Assembly (NCBI RefSeq): GCF_003344965.1
Contig: NZ_CP031194.1
Span: 2,170,001 to 2,234,000, forward strand
DNA: 64,000 nucleotides
DNA from: Streptomyces paludis
Lineage (GTDB): Bacteria; Actinomycetota; Actinomycetes; Streptomycetales; Streptomycetaceae
Direction of reading: 5' to 3'
Shown here: piece by piece, positions 1 to 9,488 of the stretch
Position numbering within the stretch: position 1 is the first letter of the stretch
How the letters are laid out: each line of letters starts with the position of its first letter
Translations under genes and position numbers: made by a program
The notes under the pieces: generated by a model
What the model was told of the DNA's origin: nothing
What the model saw: only the letters and a program-made list of their open reading frames with translations
Databases searched by the model: none

Positions 1-171
1 GGCGTGGCCGCAGACGCGTACTGCCGGTAAACGTGTGCCGAGTCCTGATCTGTTCCCCGGACCGAGGTCGTCGCTCCTACCTATCACAACGGGCAAATCG
101 GATACAACGGCCACGCGCATTGACACCTTCACCACGGGGGTGGTGGGCTCGTGCCCGCTCGGCCGGATCGC

Positions 172-203
172 CTGGCTCCGACCAGGCAGCGCTGGCTCGA
201 CCA
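172..203. promoter_or_regulatory. two DasR-box-like sites in the GH84 leader
   Basis: Two similar half-palindromes lie 24-55 bases upstream of the GH84 start: CTGGCTCCGACCAG at 172-185 and TGGCTCGACCA at 193-203. Both keep the TGG...ACCA arms of the DasR responsive element (core TGGTCTAGACCA), the usual operator of GlcNAc and chitin genes in Streptomyces. The centre deviates from consensus in both. That they act is an inference, helped by the downstream gene being a GlcNAc-releasing enzyme. Confidence 0.35.
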
Positions 204-226
204 AGCAGCAGGAGGGGAGCCAGGCA

Positions 227-3200
227 ATGCAGTTCGGGCACAGGAAGCGGACCGCGACCGCGGTCGCGGTGGCCGTGATCGGAGGGCTCCTCGGCGCCGC
301 GCCCGGCGCGCTCGCCGCCCCCCGGGACCCGGGGACCCCGTCCGCGACGACCCCCGACACGCCCGACACCCCCGACCGCGCGGGGCAGTCGGACCTGCCC
401 TCCGTCTGGCCCCGGCCGCAGACCGTCAAGGCTGCCGGGCGGAGCGTACGGCTCGGGGACGAGGTGACCGTCGTGGCGGGCGCCGGAGCCGACGCGTACG
501 CCGTGGCGGAGCTGACGGACGTACTGCGCGCGGCCGGGGTCCGTACGGTCCGTTCCGCCGCCACCTCGGCCACTCCGCCCGGCTCCGAGCCGGTCATACT
601 CGCCGGCGGCGCGGGCGCGCGCGACGCGTTGCGCGCCCTGCGCGCGCCCGCGCAGAGCGATCTGCCCGCGGGCGGCTACCGGATCGCCGTGGGCTCCGTC
701 GACGGCCGGAGCACCATCGCCTTGGACGGCATCGGTGACGACGGCCTCTTCCACGCCACCCAGACCCTGCGCCAGCTGATCGTGCGGCAGGAAGCCAAGG
801 CCGGCACCGACGAGAAGGACACCGCCGGCGAGTCCGTCGTCCCCGGAATCGCCGTACGCGACTGGCCCGGCACGGCCGTACGCGGCACGGCCGAGGGGTT
901 CTACGGGCAGCCCTGGACCCATGCGCAGCGGCTGGCGCAGCTGGAGTTCATGGGGCGCACGAAGCAGAACCGCTTCCTGTACGCGCCCGGCGACGACCCG
1001 TACCGGCAGGCGCGCTGGCGCGATCCGTACCCCGCCGCGCAGCGCGCCGAGTTCCGCGAGCTGGCCGAGCGCGCCCGGCGCAATCATGTGACGCTCGCCT
1101 GGGCCGTCTCCCCCGCCCAGGCCATGTGCATGACCGCCGAGAGCGATGTCAGGGCGCTGACCCGCAAGATCGACGCGATGTGGGCGCTGGGCGTGCGCTC
1201 CTTCCAGCTCCAGTTCGAGGACGTCAGTTATACGGAGTGGCACTGCGCCCAGGACGCGAACACGTACGGCTCGGGGCCGGCCGCCGCCGCGCGGGCGCAG
1301 GCCGCGGTGGCGAACGCGGTGGCGGCGCATCTGGAGGAGCGGCACCCGGGCGCCGAGCCGCCGACCGTGATGCCGACCGAGTACTACCAGGACGGTGTGA
1401 CGGAGTACCGCACGGCGCTCGCGGACGCGCTGCACGCGCCGGTGCGCGTGGCATGGACCGGGATCGGGGTCGTACCGCGCACGATCACCGGCCAGGAGCT
1501 GATGGGGGCGCGCGAGGCGTTTCAGCGCCCCCTGGTGACCATGGACAACTACCCGGTCAACGACTACGACCAGGGCCGGATCTTCCTCGGCCCGTACACC
1601 GGCCGGGAGCCGGCCGTCGCCACCGGTTCGGCCGCCCTGCTCGCCAACGCCATGGAGCAGCCGGTGGTGTCCCGTATCCCGCTGTTCACGGCGGCGGACT
1701 TCGCCTGGAATCCGCGCGGCTACGAGCCCCAGGAGTCCTGGCTGGCCGCGATCAACGATCTCGCGGGCAGCGACGCCAAGGCGCGCGAGGCGCTGCGCGC
1801 GCTCGCCGGGAACGACGCGTCGTCCATCCTCGACACCGCCGAGTCCACGTATCTGAAGCCGCTGCTGGCGGACTTCTGGCGGTCCCGTACGACGCCGGAC
1901 GCGGCGGAGCGCGGCACGGCGGCGAAGCGGCTGCGGGCCGCGTTCACGGTGATGCGCGAGGCGCCGGAGCGGCTCGCCGAGGTGGCGGGCGGGCGGCTGG
2001 ACGACGAGATCGGGCCGTGGCTGGACCAGCTCGCGCGCTACGGCGAGGCGGGCGAGCTGGCCATCGACGCGCTGCGCGCCCAGGACGGCGACGACGGCGA
2101 GGCCGCCTGGCGCCACTCGGTGGAGCTGGAGCCGCTGCGAGCGGCAGCGGCGGCGAGCCGGGTCACGGTCGGCAAGGGCGTCCTGGGGCCGTTCCTGGAC
2201 CGGGCCGTCAAGGAGGCGGCGGGCTGGACGGGCGCGGACCGGGTCGCCGAGCAGAGCGTCACCAAGGACACCACCGGGGCGGGCCGGACGTACACCGTCA
2301 GTCTGGGCAGGCCCCGGCCCGTCGAGACCCTGAACACGATGACCGAGCCGGGCACGGGCGCGGGGGCGACCGTCGAGGCGCATGTCCCCGGGCGGGGCTG
2401 GCTGCCGGTGGGGAAACTTTCGGCGAGCGGCTGGACGGAGTCGGACGCGCGGGGGCTGCCGGTCGACGCGGTACGGATCGTCTGGGCCGGCGCGGCGGGT
2501 TCGGCGGCCCCGGCCGGCGGCGCCGCCGCGAAGGCCCCGTCCCTGCGGCGGGTCGTGCCCTGGTACGCGGACGATCCGGAGGCCCGGATCGATCTGGCGC
2601 GGGGGGAGACGATCGCGCAGATCGGCGGGAAGCCGGCGAAGGTCGACGCGCGCCTCGCCTCGCTGCGCTCCAAGCAGGTCAAGGGCGCGTTCACCGCGAA
2701 GGCGCCGTCCGGCATCCGGGTGAAGGTGCCCAAGGAGGCGACCGTGCCGCGTGGCTCCCGTACGAAGGTTCCCGTCGAGGTCAGCGTGCCCGAGGGCACC
2801 CCGTCGGGGACGTACGAGGTGCCGCTCGCCTTCGGTGGTGAGGAGCGCACTCTGACGGTGCGCGCCATCCCGCTCACCGGCGGCCCGGATCTCGCCCGTA
2901 CCGCCACCGCCACGTCCTCCGGTGACGAGACCCCGGACTTCCCGGCCTCGGCGGTCACCGACGGCGACGCCGGGACGCGCTGGTCGTCACCGGCCGAGGA
3001 CGGCGCCTGGGTGCAGCTGGAGCTGGCGGCGCCCGCGCGGGTCGGCCGGCTGGCGCTGCGCTGGCAGGACGCGTACGCGAGCCGCTACCGCGTCCAGGTC
3101 TCCGCCGACGGCCGCACCTGGCGTACGGAGGCGACGGTCACGGACGGCAGGGGCGGGCGCGAGGTGATCGGGATGGACGCGAAGGACGCGCGGTTCGTCC

Positions 3201-3364
3201 GGATCCAGGGCGACGAGCGCGCGACGCGCTTCGGCTACTCGCTGTTCTCGGTGGAGGCGTACGCGGTGGTGAAGCCGGCGGCGAAGGAATCGGCAAAGGA
3301 AGCGGCCAAGGAATCGGCCAAGGACGCCGCGAAGAAGCCGACGAAGGCGCCGGTCAAGCCGTAG
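227..3364 (+). CDS. secreted GH84 beta-N-acetylglucosaminidase with C-terminal discoidin domain
   Basis: Exported hydrolase expected to release beta-linked N-acetylglucosamine from glycans by substrate-assisted catalysis. The ATG at 227 follows GGAGGGG and opens a classic signal peptide (HRKR, a hydrophobic run, cleavage near ALA-AP at about residue 31). A GH20b-like domain occupies roughly residues 60-215. The catalytic barrel starts at RGTAEGFYGQPW (about 219). The catalytic acidic pair is E331-D332 in FQLQFEDVSY, where well-studied GH84 enzymes have Asp-Asp. An F5/8 type C (discoidin) carbohydrate-binding domain covers about 886-1015, followed by a Lys/Ala-rich tail. At 1045 residues it fits large secreted actinobacterial members. 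It converges on the HNH gene across a strong hairpin. The family assignment is firm; the substrate is inferred. Confidence 0.9.
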   Translation: MQFGHRKRTATAVAVAVIGGLLGAAPGALAAPRDPGTPSATTPDTPDTPDRAGQSDLPSVWPRPQTVKAAGRSVRLGDEVTVVAGAGADAYAVAELTDVLRAAGVRTVRSAATSATPPGSEPVILAGGAGARDALRALRAPAQSDLPAGGYRIAVGSVDGRSTIALDGIGDDGLFHATQTLRQLIVRQEAKAGTDEKDTAGESVVPGIAVRDWPGTAVRGTAEGFYGQPWTHAQRLAQLEFMGRTKQNRFLYAPGDDPYRQARWRDPYPAAQRAEFRELAERARRNHVTLAWAVSPAQAMCMTAESDVRALTRKIDAMWALGVRSFQLQFEDVSYTEWHCAQDANTYGSGPAAAARAQAAVANAVAAHLEERHPGAEPPTVMPTEYYQDGVTEYRTALADALHAPVRVAWTGIGVVPRTITGQELMGAREAFQRPLVTMDNYPVNDYDQGRIFLGPYTGREPAVATGSAALLANAMEQPVVSRIPLFTAADFAWNPRGYEPQESWLAAINDLAGSDAKAREALRALAGNDASSILDTAESTYLKPLLADFWRSRTTPDAAERGTAAKRLRAAFTVMREAPERLAEVAGGRLDDEIGPWLDQLARYGEAGELAIDALRAQDGDDGEAAWRHSVELEPLRAAAAASRVTVGKGVLGPFLDRAVKEAAGWTGADRVAEQSVTKDTTGAGRTYTVSLGRPRPVETLNTMTEPGTGAGATVEAHVPGRGWLPVGKLSASGWTESDARGLPVDAVRIVWAGAAGSAAPAGGAAAKAPSLRRVVPWYADDPEARIDLARGETIAQIGGKPAKVDARLASLRSKQVKGAFTAKAPSGIRVKVPKEATVPRGSRTKVPVEVSVPEGTPSGTYEVPLAFGGEERTLTVRAIPLTGGPDLARTATATSSGDETPDFPASAVTDGDAGTRWSSPAEDGAWVQLELAAPARVGRLALRWQDAYASRYRVQVSADGRTWRTEATVTDGRGGREVIGMDAKDARFVRIQGDERATRFGYSLFSVEAYAVVKPAAKESAKEAAKESAKDAAKKPTKAPVKP

Positions 3365-3366
3365 CG

Positions 3367-3408
3367 GCGGAGGGGCGTCCGCGGACGTATCCGCGGGCAC
3401 CCCTCCGC
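3367..3408. terminator. bidirectional hairpin terminator between GH84 and HNH genes
   Basis: A 19-bp inverted repeat (arms 3367-3385 and 3390-3408, two mismatches that can form G-U pairs in RNA) with a 4-base loop lies just after the GH84 stop and before the stop of the convergent HNH gene. It is followed by an A-rich run at 3420-3425, which reads as a T tract on the minus strand. Confidence 0.75.
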
Positions 3409-3433
3409 GCCAGAAGCCAAAAAAAGAAGGCCC

Positions 3434-3970
3434 CTAGGCGGAAATTCCGTCGATCCGGGCCACGGCGTCCTCCGCTCCGTACGGTTGCAGGTACGGCATC
3501 CAGCGCGGGTCGCGGTGACCGGTGCCGATGATCCGCCAGGCCAGTCCGGACGGTGGCGCCGGCTGGTGGTGCAGCCGCCAGCCCAGCTCGCGCAGATGCC
3601 GGTCGGCCTTGACGTGATTGCAGCGGCGGCAGGCGGCCACCACGTTGTCCCACACGTGCTGCCCGCCACGGCTGCGCGGAATGACGTGGTCGACGCTGGT
3701 TGCGACGCCACCGCAGTACATGCAGCGCCCGCCGTCGCGGGCGAAGAGCGCCCGGCGGGTCAGGGGGACGGGGCCCCGGTAGGGGACCCGCACGAAGCGC
3801 TTCAGACGGACGACGCTGGGCGCGGGGATGACACGGGTCTCGCTGTGCATGAAGGCGCCGGATTCCTCAAGACAGAGGGCCTTGTTCTCCAGAACGAGGA
3901 CGAGCGCGCGGCGGAGCGGTACGACGCCGAGGGGCTCGTACGACGCGTTGAGGACCAGGACATGCGGCAC
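3434..3970 (-). CDS. HNH endonuclease
   Basis: A 178-residue HNH-family nuclease of a type conserved in Streptomyces chromosomes. The GTG at 3970 is chosen because GGAGG lies 5 bases upstream and the conserved N terminus (PHVLVLNASYEPLGVV) starts there. Zinc ligands appear as C83-x2-C86 and C114-x2-C117. The HNH residues are H95 (DHVIPRSRGG), N109 (WDNVVAAC) and H119 (CNHVKADR). The physiological substrate is unknown. It is a solitary gene, divergent from the MscS gene, with no methyltransferase nearby, so a restriction role is not indicated. Confidence 0.9.
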   Translation of the reverse strand: MPHVLVLNASYEPLGVVPLRRALVLVLENKALCLEESGAFMHSETRVIPAPSVVRLKRFVRVPYRGPVPLTRRALFARDGGRCMYCGGVATSVDHVIPRSRGGQHVWDNVVAACRRCNHVKADRHLRELGWRLHHQPAPPSGLAWRIIGTGHRDPRWMPYLQPYGAEDAVARIDGISA

Positions 3971-4264
3971 GGATGCCTCCTTGTACGCCGGCGGCACGTG
4001 GCTTCGTGCCGTGACGATCTGCTCCAGTCTCCCCTTATGCGAGGCCGAAACGCCACCACGTCCAGGTAACGGGCTCCGGGTGTTTTCGCCCACACGGGTC
4101 CCCCGAAGGGCCGCGGACCAGCCCGCACAAGGCTTGTGGGACCCGTACGGCTTCTGCGCGGGGAGCACGTGAGGAGTGTCTCTCCGGGGGCTCGGGGCAC
4201 CGGTCGGCGCACACTGCCCCGTTAGTGTGGTTGGCCAGCCCGGCGATATCTGGAGGTTTCCGTC

Positions 4265-5347
4265 GTGTCCTGGTCCGCCCTGCCGAGCGCAGCCGACCCC
4301 ACCCCAGCCGCCGGTTCGTCCGACCCCGTCACCCTGAACGAGGCGGCCGACCGGGCGAGCGCCGCGGCCAGCTGGGTGGAGGAGAACTGGGCCACGTGGC
4401 TGAGCACCGGGCTGCGGATGGTGCTGATCCTGGTGATCGCGCTCGTGCTGCGCCGGGTGATCCGGCGCGCGCTCACCAAGCTCATAGACCGGATGAACCG
4501 GGGCGCGCAGACGGTCGAGGGCTCCGCCCTGGGCGGGCTGCTGGTCAACGCCGAGCGACGGCGGCAGCGCTCCGAGGCGATCGGGTCCGTGCTCCGCTCG
4601 GTGACGTCGTTCCTGATCCTGGGCACGGCCGCGCTGATGATGCTCGGCGCGCTGAACATCAATCTGGCTCCGCTGCTGGCCTCGGCCGGGGTCGCGGGGG
4701 TGGCGCTGGGCTTCGGCGCGCGCAATCTCGTCACCGACTTCCTCTCCGGCGTATTCATGATCATCGAGGACCAGTACGGCGTCGGGGACACCATCGACGC
4801 GGGGGTGGCCTCCGGTGAGGTGATCGAGGTCGGGCTGCGGGTCACGAAGCTGCGCGGCGACCACGGCGAGATCTGGTACGTGCGCAACGGCGAGGTCAAG
4901 CGGATCGGCAACCTCAGCCAGGGCTGGGCCACGGCCGACGTGGATGTGGTCGTCCGGCCGACGGAGGACCTGGAGCGGGTCCGTACGGTCATCACCGAGG
5001 TCGCCGAGAAGCTCGCCAAGGACGACCCGTGGAACGAGCGGCTGTGGGGTCCGGTGCAGGTGCTCGGCCTCGACTCCGTCACGCTGGAGGCGGCGACGGT
5101 ACGGGTCTCGGCGCGGACGATGCCGGGCCAGTCGAAGGGCATCGAGCGCGAGCTGCGCTGGCGCGTCAAGGCCGCCCTGGACGAGGCGGGCATCCAGCTG
5201 ATCGGGGTGGCCCCTCCCGCTCCCGCCCCGTCGGAGACGGACCCGTCGGCGGGCGTCTCGGCGCCCTCGGCGCTGGCCAGCCCCACGTCGCCGCAGTCGC
5301 TGGCGACGGCGCCGATCCCGCCGGGTCCGACGCTCGCGAAGCAGTAG
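4265..5347 (+). CDS. MscS-family mechanosensitive ion channel
   Basis: Predicted small-conductance mechanosensitive channel in the plasma membrane, opening under osmotic down-shock. The GTG at 4265 has TGGAGG 9 bases upstream. Of 360 residues, a first membrane helix lies near 48-66 and a second near 115-135. The pore helix with its Ala/Gly pattern (ASAGVAGVALGFGARNLV) is near 139-156, leading into the signature GVFMIIEDQYGVGD and the beta domain. The C terminus after about 320 is a Pro/Ala/Ser-rich tail. It appears to be a single-gene unit. Confidence 0.9.
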   Translation: MSWSALPSAADPTPAAGSSDPVTLNEAADRASAAASWVEENWATWLSTGLRMVLILVIALVLRRVIRRALTKLIDRMNRGAQTVEGSALGGLLVNAERRRQRSEAIGSVLRSVTSFLILGTAALMMLGALNINLAPLLASAGVAGVALGFGARNLVTDFLSGVFMIIEDQYGVGDTIDAGVASGEVIEVGLRVTKLRGDHGEIWYVRNGEVKRIGNLSQGWATADVDVVVRPTEDLERVRTVITEVAEKLAKDDPWNERLWGPVQVLGLDSVTLEAATVRVSARTMPGQSKGIERELRWRVKAALDEAGIQLIGVAPPAPAPSETDPSAGVSAPSALASPTSPQSLATAPIPPGPTLAKQ

Positions 5348-5499
5348 CCGGACGCAGCAGACAGCGCCCCCTCCCCCGGTCTCGTCCCGCCGTCCCCTCC
5401 CGCGGCCCCGTCGTCCGATGCGGAGCCCTGCGGTACGTTCAGCGCGTTCACCGTCACGCGCACCGCGCAACGCGCCGAGAACGAGGGGCCGATCATCGG

Positions 5500-6765
5500 A
5501 TGAAGCTCGCAGTAGTAGGAGGTGGATCCACCTACACGCCCGAACTCGTCGACGGATTCGCCCGGTTACGGGACACCCTGCCCATCGGGGAACTCGTCCT
5601 GGTCGATCCCTCCGCCGAACGGCTCGGTCCGGTGGGCGGGCTGGCGCGGCGGATCTTCGCACGGCAGGGCCATCCCGGCCGTATCACCACCACCTCGGAC
5701 CTCGACGCGGGCGTCGCCGACGCGGACGCGGTCCTGCTCCAGCTGCGCGTCGGCGGCCAGGAGGCCAGGCTCCAGGACGAGACTTGGCCGCTGGAGTGCG
5801 GCTGTGTGGGCCAGGAGACGACCGGCGCGGGCGGGCTCGCCAAGGCGCTGCGCACGGTCCCGGTCGTTCTCGACATCGCGGAGCGGGTCCGGCGCGCCAG
5901 TCCGGACGCGTGGATCATCGACTTCACCAATCCGGTGGGCATCGTGACCCGGGCGCTGCTGGGCGCGGGGCACCGGGCGGTCGGGCTGTGCAATGTGGCG
6001 ATCGGCTTCCAGCGCCTGTTCGCGCGGCTACTGGACGTCGCGCCCGGCGAGGTCCATCTGGAGCATGTCGGGCTGAACCATCTGTCCTGGGAGCGCGGCG
6101 TACGGATCGGCGGCCCGGACGGCCCCGATGTGCTGCCCGCGCTGCTGGCGGAGCACGGCGGCGCGCTCGCGGAGCGGCTGCGGCTGCCGCGCGCGGTGCT
6201 GGACCGGCTCGGGGTGGTGCCCTCCTACTATCTGCGTTACTTCTACGCGCACGACGAAGTCGTGCGCGAGCTGGGGACCAAGCCGTCCCGGGCCGCCGAG
6301 GTGGCCGCCATGGAGAAGCGGCTGCTGGAGATGTACCGCGATCCGGCGCTGGACGAGAAGCCGGCGCTGCTGGCGGAGCGCGGCGGGGCGTTCTACTCGG
6401 AGGCGGCGGTCGATCTGGCGGCGGCGCTGCTGCGCGGCGGCGGCAGTCCCGTCCAGGTGGTGAACACGTACAACAACGGCACGCTCCCCTTCCTGCCGGA
6501 CGACGCGGTCGTCGAGGTGCCGGCGCGGGTGGGCCCGGCCGGGGCGGTGCCGCTCGCGGTGTCCCCGGTCGAGCCGCTGTACGCGGGGCTGATCGCGCAG
6601 GTCTCGGCGTACGAGGAACTGGCGCTGGACGCGGCGCTGCGCGGTGGCCGGGACCGGGTCTTCAAGGCGCTGCTGGCCCATCCCCTGATCGGCCAGATCG
6701 CGTACGCCGAGGCGCTCACGGACAGGCTGATCGCGCACAACCGGGAGCATCTCGCGTGGGCGTGA
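5500..6765 (+). CDS. GH4-family 6-phospho-beta-glucosidase-like enzyme
   Basis: GH4 enzymes cleave phosphorylated glycosides by a redox-elimination route needing NAD+ and a divalent metal. The ATG at 5500 opens directly on the dinucleotide-binding strand (KLAVVGGGSTYTPEL). Metal ligands of the family are visible as C164 (GLCNVAIGFQ) and H194 (GLNHLSW), and DFTNPVG and the late NTYNNG segment are also conserved. At 421 residues it is normal length. Its stop overlaps the start of a sugar-kinase-like gene in a GTGA junction, so the pair is probably translated together. A phospho-beta-glucoside or amino-sugar phosphoglycoside is the likely substrate; which one cannot be read from the sequence. 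Confidence 0.9.
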   Translation: MKLAVVGGGSTYTPELVDGFARLRDTLPIGELVLVDPSAERLGPVGGLARRIFARQGHPGRITTTSDLDAGVADADAVLLQLRVGGQEARLQDETWPLECGCVGQETTGAGGLAKALRTVPVVLDIAERVRRASPDAWIIDFTNPVGIVTRALLGAGHRAVGLCNVAIGFQRLFARLLDVAPGEVHLEHVGLNHLSWERGVRIGGPDGPDVLPALLAEHGGALAERLRLPRAVLDRLGVVPSYYLRYFYAHDEVVRELGTKPSRAAEVAAMEKRLLEMYRDPALDEKPALLAERGGAFYSEAAVDLAAALLRGGGSPVQVVNTYNNGTLPFLPDDAVVEVPARVGPAGAVPLAVSPVEPLYAGLIAQVSAYEELALDAALRGGRDRVFKALLAHPLIGQIAYAEALTDRLIAHNREHLAWA

Positions 6766-7826
6766 ACGGAGTTACGGGCGGAGACGCGGGCGGAGTTACG
6801 GGCGGAGCGGACGGGATCCTGGCCGTGGACGCCGGGAACAGCAAGACGGACGTGGCCGTGATCGGCGCCGACGGTACGGTGCTGGGCACGGCGCGCGGGG
6901 GCGGTTTCCGGCCGCCGGCGGTGGGTGTCGAGGCGGCGGTCGACGCGCTGGAGACGGTGGTCGCCGAGGCCGCCTCGGCCGCCGGGCGGCCGGTGCGGGG
7001 CGCGGTGGAGCATGTGTCGGCGTGTCTGGCCAACGCCGATCTGCCGGTGGAGGAGCGGGAGTTGGCGGACGCGCTGCGGGCGCGCGGCTGGGGCCGTACC
7101 ACCGAGGTGCGCAACGATACGTTCGCGGTGCTGCGGGCCGGGCTGCCGGACGGCGCGCCGGTGCGGGGCGTGGCGGTGGTCTGCGGGGCGGGCATCAACT
7201 GCGTGGGGATGCTGCCGGACGGCCGGACGGCGCGCTTCCCGGCGCTCGGGCGCGTCTCGGGCGACTGGGGCGGCGGCGCGGGACTGGCCGAGGAGGCGCT
7301 CTGGTACGCGGCGCGCGCGGCGGACGGCCGGGGCGCGCCGACGGAGCTGGCGCGGGCGCTGCCGGGGCACTTCGGCCTGGCGTCGATGGACGAGCTGATC
7401 GAGGCGCTGCACCGGGGCCGTATCCCGGGCGCGCGCCGGCACGAGCTGCCGCCGGTGCTGTTCGCGACGGCGGCGGCGGGTGACGCGGTGGCCGCGGCGG
7501 TGGTCGGCAGGCTGGCCGAGGAGATCGTGCTGCTGGTGACGGTCGCGCTGGACAGGCTCGGGCTGCTCGACAAGGCCGCGCAGGAACCGGAACCGGAACC
7601 GGAGCCGGTGCCGGTGCTGCTGGGCGGCGGGGTGCTGGCGGCCCGCCACCCCCTCCTCAACGGCCGGATCGCGGAGTTGCTGGCGGTCGCGGCGCCGGGG
7701 GCGGTGCCCGCGGTGGTGACGGCGCCACCGGTGCTGGGCGCGGGTCTGCTCGGGCTGGACCGGCTGGGGGCGGAGGCGCCCGCCCATACCCGGCTGGCGC
7801 GGTATTACGCGGAAATCAGGGGGTAA
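6762..7826 (+). CDS. BadF/BadG/BcrA/BcrD-type ATPase, N-acetylglucosamine kinase-like
   Basis: ASKHA-fold kinase of the BadF/BcrA family, which includes GlcNAc kinases; it probably phosphorylates an amino sugar feeding the coupled GH4 pathway. The first phosphate loop is ILAVDAGNSKTDVAV, the second contains CGAGINCVG, the segment GRVSGDWGGG is typical of the GlcNAc-kinase branch, and the adenosine motif is LLGGGVL. The GTG at 6762 overlaps the upstream stop as GTGA; a GTG at 6756 is also in frame. An EPEPEPEPVPV insert near residue 270 is a short low-complexity linker. 354 residues. Confidence 0.85.
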   Translation: MNGVTGGDAGGVTGGADGILAVDAGNSKTDVAVIGADGTVLGTARGGGFRPPAVGVEAAVDALETVVAEAASAAGRPVRGAVEHVSACLANADLPVEERELADALRARGWGRTTEVRNDTFAVLRAGLPDGAPVRGVAVVCGAGINCVGMLPDGRTARFPALGRVSGDWGGGAGLAEEALWYAARAADGRGAPTELARALPGHFGLASMDELIEALHRGRIPGARRHELPPVLFATAAAGDAVAAAVVGRLAEEIVLLVTVALDRLGLLDKAAQEPEPEPEPVPVLLGGGVLAARHPLLNGRIAELLAVAAPGAVPAVVTAPPVLGAGLLGLDRLGAEAPAHTRLARYYAEIRG

Positions 7827-8064
7827 TCCGGGTCGTCGGCGGGGAAGTTCATTCGAACGCGTAGGAACGACCGCGTGGGGGAACCGATCATGAGGGCCGG
7901 GGCGTATTCATGGTGGGGAGACCAGAAGCCACGCCCGTGTGCTCCGTACAAGATCCAGTCAAGCCTGATGTGGTTGACGGTCCTTGCGGTCATACTGCTG
8001 GCCAGGAGTTCTCCCCGGACCCGCGGGAGGCGGGCCGTCGTCGAACGACCGAGGGGGAGGCCAC

Positions 8065-9477
8065 GTGACATACCCGCCGAATGTGCGCACCGCGCCACCG
8101 CCGGCTCCGACGCATGCGCCCACCCCTGCCGTCACTCCGCCCGCCGGTCCGCCCGCGGAACCGCCCGCGCGGGCCGCCGCGTGGACGGAGACCAGGGACC
8201 GGCTGCGCGCGGCGGCGACGACGGAGCCGGGCCGGCTGAGAATCATCGGCGCGGCCCTGGCCCTGCTGGTCGTGGCGTTCGGCGCGGTCACGGCCTGGGA
8301 GGTCTCCGACCGCTTCGCCGCCGCGGACAACGTGGTGAACCGCAGTCAGACGCTGAGCGTGGACGCGGCGGACATCTACAGCTCGCTGGCCGACGCCGAC
8401 ACGGCCGCGGCGAGCGCCTTCCTGTCCGGCGCCCCGGAGCCCGCCGAGTTCCGCGACCGGTACGCGGAGGACATCCAGCGGGCGTCCCGGCTGCTGATCG
8501 AGGCGGCCACACACACGGACAGCGCCAGCACCTCGGGCCGGCAGATCACCACGCTCAACGAGGGACTGCCCGTCTACACGGGGCTGATCGAGCAGGCCCG
8601 CGCCTACAACCGGCAGGGCCTGCCGCTGGGCGGCGGCTATCTGCGGTACGCGAACGAACGCATGACCAACGAGCTGCTGCCCGCGGCCGAGAAGCTGTAC
8701 GCGGCGGAGACGGCCCGGCTCGCGGCGGACAGCGACGACGCACGGCGGTGGCCGTTCGTCTCGCTGGCGCTGGGGGTGCTGGTGCTCGCCGCGCTCCTCT
8801 GGGCGCAGCGGCGCAACTACCGCCGGACGAACAGGGTGTTCAACCAGGGACTGGTGGCGGCGACGGCCGCGTCCCTGGTGCTGCTGGTGTGGCTGGCGGC
8901 CGGGCAGACCTTCGCGCGGGTGGATCTCAAGAGCGCGCAGACACACGGTCAGGCGTCCCTGAAGGTCCTCAACGACGCGCGGATCGAATCGCTCAAGGCG
9001 CGCGCCAATGAGAACCTGACCATGGTCGCCCTGGGTTCGGTCCTCACCCCGGACCGCAAGCACGACAAGTACGAGATGGACTACCGGACGGCGATGGCAC
9101 GACTCAGCACCGCGCTCGACAGCGCCCGGCGGCTCGCCGACAACGGCGCGGAGGGCGAGCGGGTGGACGCGGCGCGCGCCTCGGTCGCGCAGTGGACGGC
9201 GCGCCACAAGGAGGCCCGTACGGCGGACGCGGCCGGGGAGTACGGCACGGCGGTGGCGAAGGTCATCGGCGGCGCGGACTCCACGCGCGAGTCGTTCGAC
9301 GCCGTGGTGAGCGCGCTGGATGTCTCGCTCGGCAAGAAGCAGGCGGAGTTCAGCGCGTTCGCCTCGGACGGCCGGCGGGCGCTGAACGGGCTGGCGATCG
9401 GGGCCGGCGCGCTGGCCCTGGTGGCGGCGGCGGGGGCCGTCCTGGGTATCGGCCGCAGGCTTTCGGAGTACCGGTGA
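8065..9477 (+). CDS. glnX: GlnX-like membrane sensor protein
   Basis: Membrane protein heading a signalling operon whose order (this gene, periplasmic-type binding protein, PknG kinase) matches the mycobacterial glnX-glnH-pknG locus, where GlnX passes the amino-acid signal to PknG. The GTG at 8065 follows GGGGGAGG. Four hydrophobic helices near residues 58-80, 229-248, 262-283 and 440-463 give two external helical domains (about 81-228 and 284-439), a tandem four-helix-bundle sensor layout. The first 50 residues are Pro/Ala-rich and cytoplasmic. No enzymatic motif is seen. The assignment rests on topology and synteny. Confidence 0.75.
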   Translation: MTYPPNVRTAPPPAPTHAPTPAVTPPAGPPAEPPARAAAWTETRDRLRAAATTEPGRLRIIGAALALLVVAFGAVTAWEVSDRFAAADNVVNRSQTLSVDAADIYSSLADADTAAASAFLSGAPEPAEFRDRYAEDIQRASRLLIEAATHTDSASTSGRQITTLNEGLPVYTGLIEQARAYNRQGLPLGGGYLRYANERMTNELLPAAEKLYAAETARLAADSDDARRWPFVSLALGVLVLAALLWAQRRNYRRTNRVFNQGLVAATAASLVLLVWLAAGQTFARVDLKSAQTHGQASLKVLNDARIESLKARANENLTMVALGSVLTPDRKHDKYEMDYRTAMARLSTALDSARRLADNGAEGERVDAARASVAQWTARHKEARTADAAGEYGTAVAKVIGGADSTRESFDAVVSALDVSLGKKQAEFSAFASDGRRALNGLAIGAGALALVAAAGAVLGIGRRLSEYR

Positions 9478-9488
9478 GAGGGGGAGGG

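Noticed and set aside
77..2383. 768-codon minus-strand frame opposite the GH84 gene
   Set aside because: It is Arg/Gly-rich with no family features; an antisense shadow of a high-GC gene.
3971..5662. Long N-terminal extension of the HNH frame
   Set aside because: The extension is Arg-rich antisense to the MscS gene; the conserved start and GGAGG site are at 3970.
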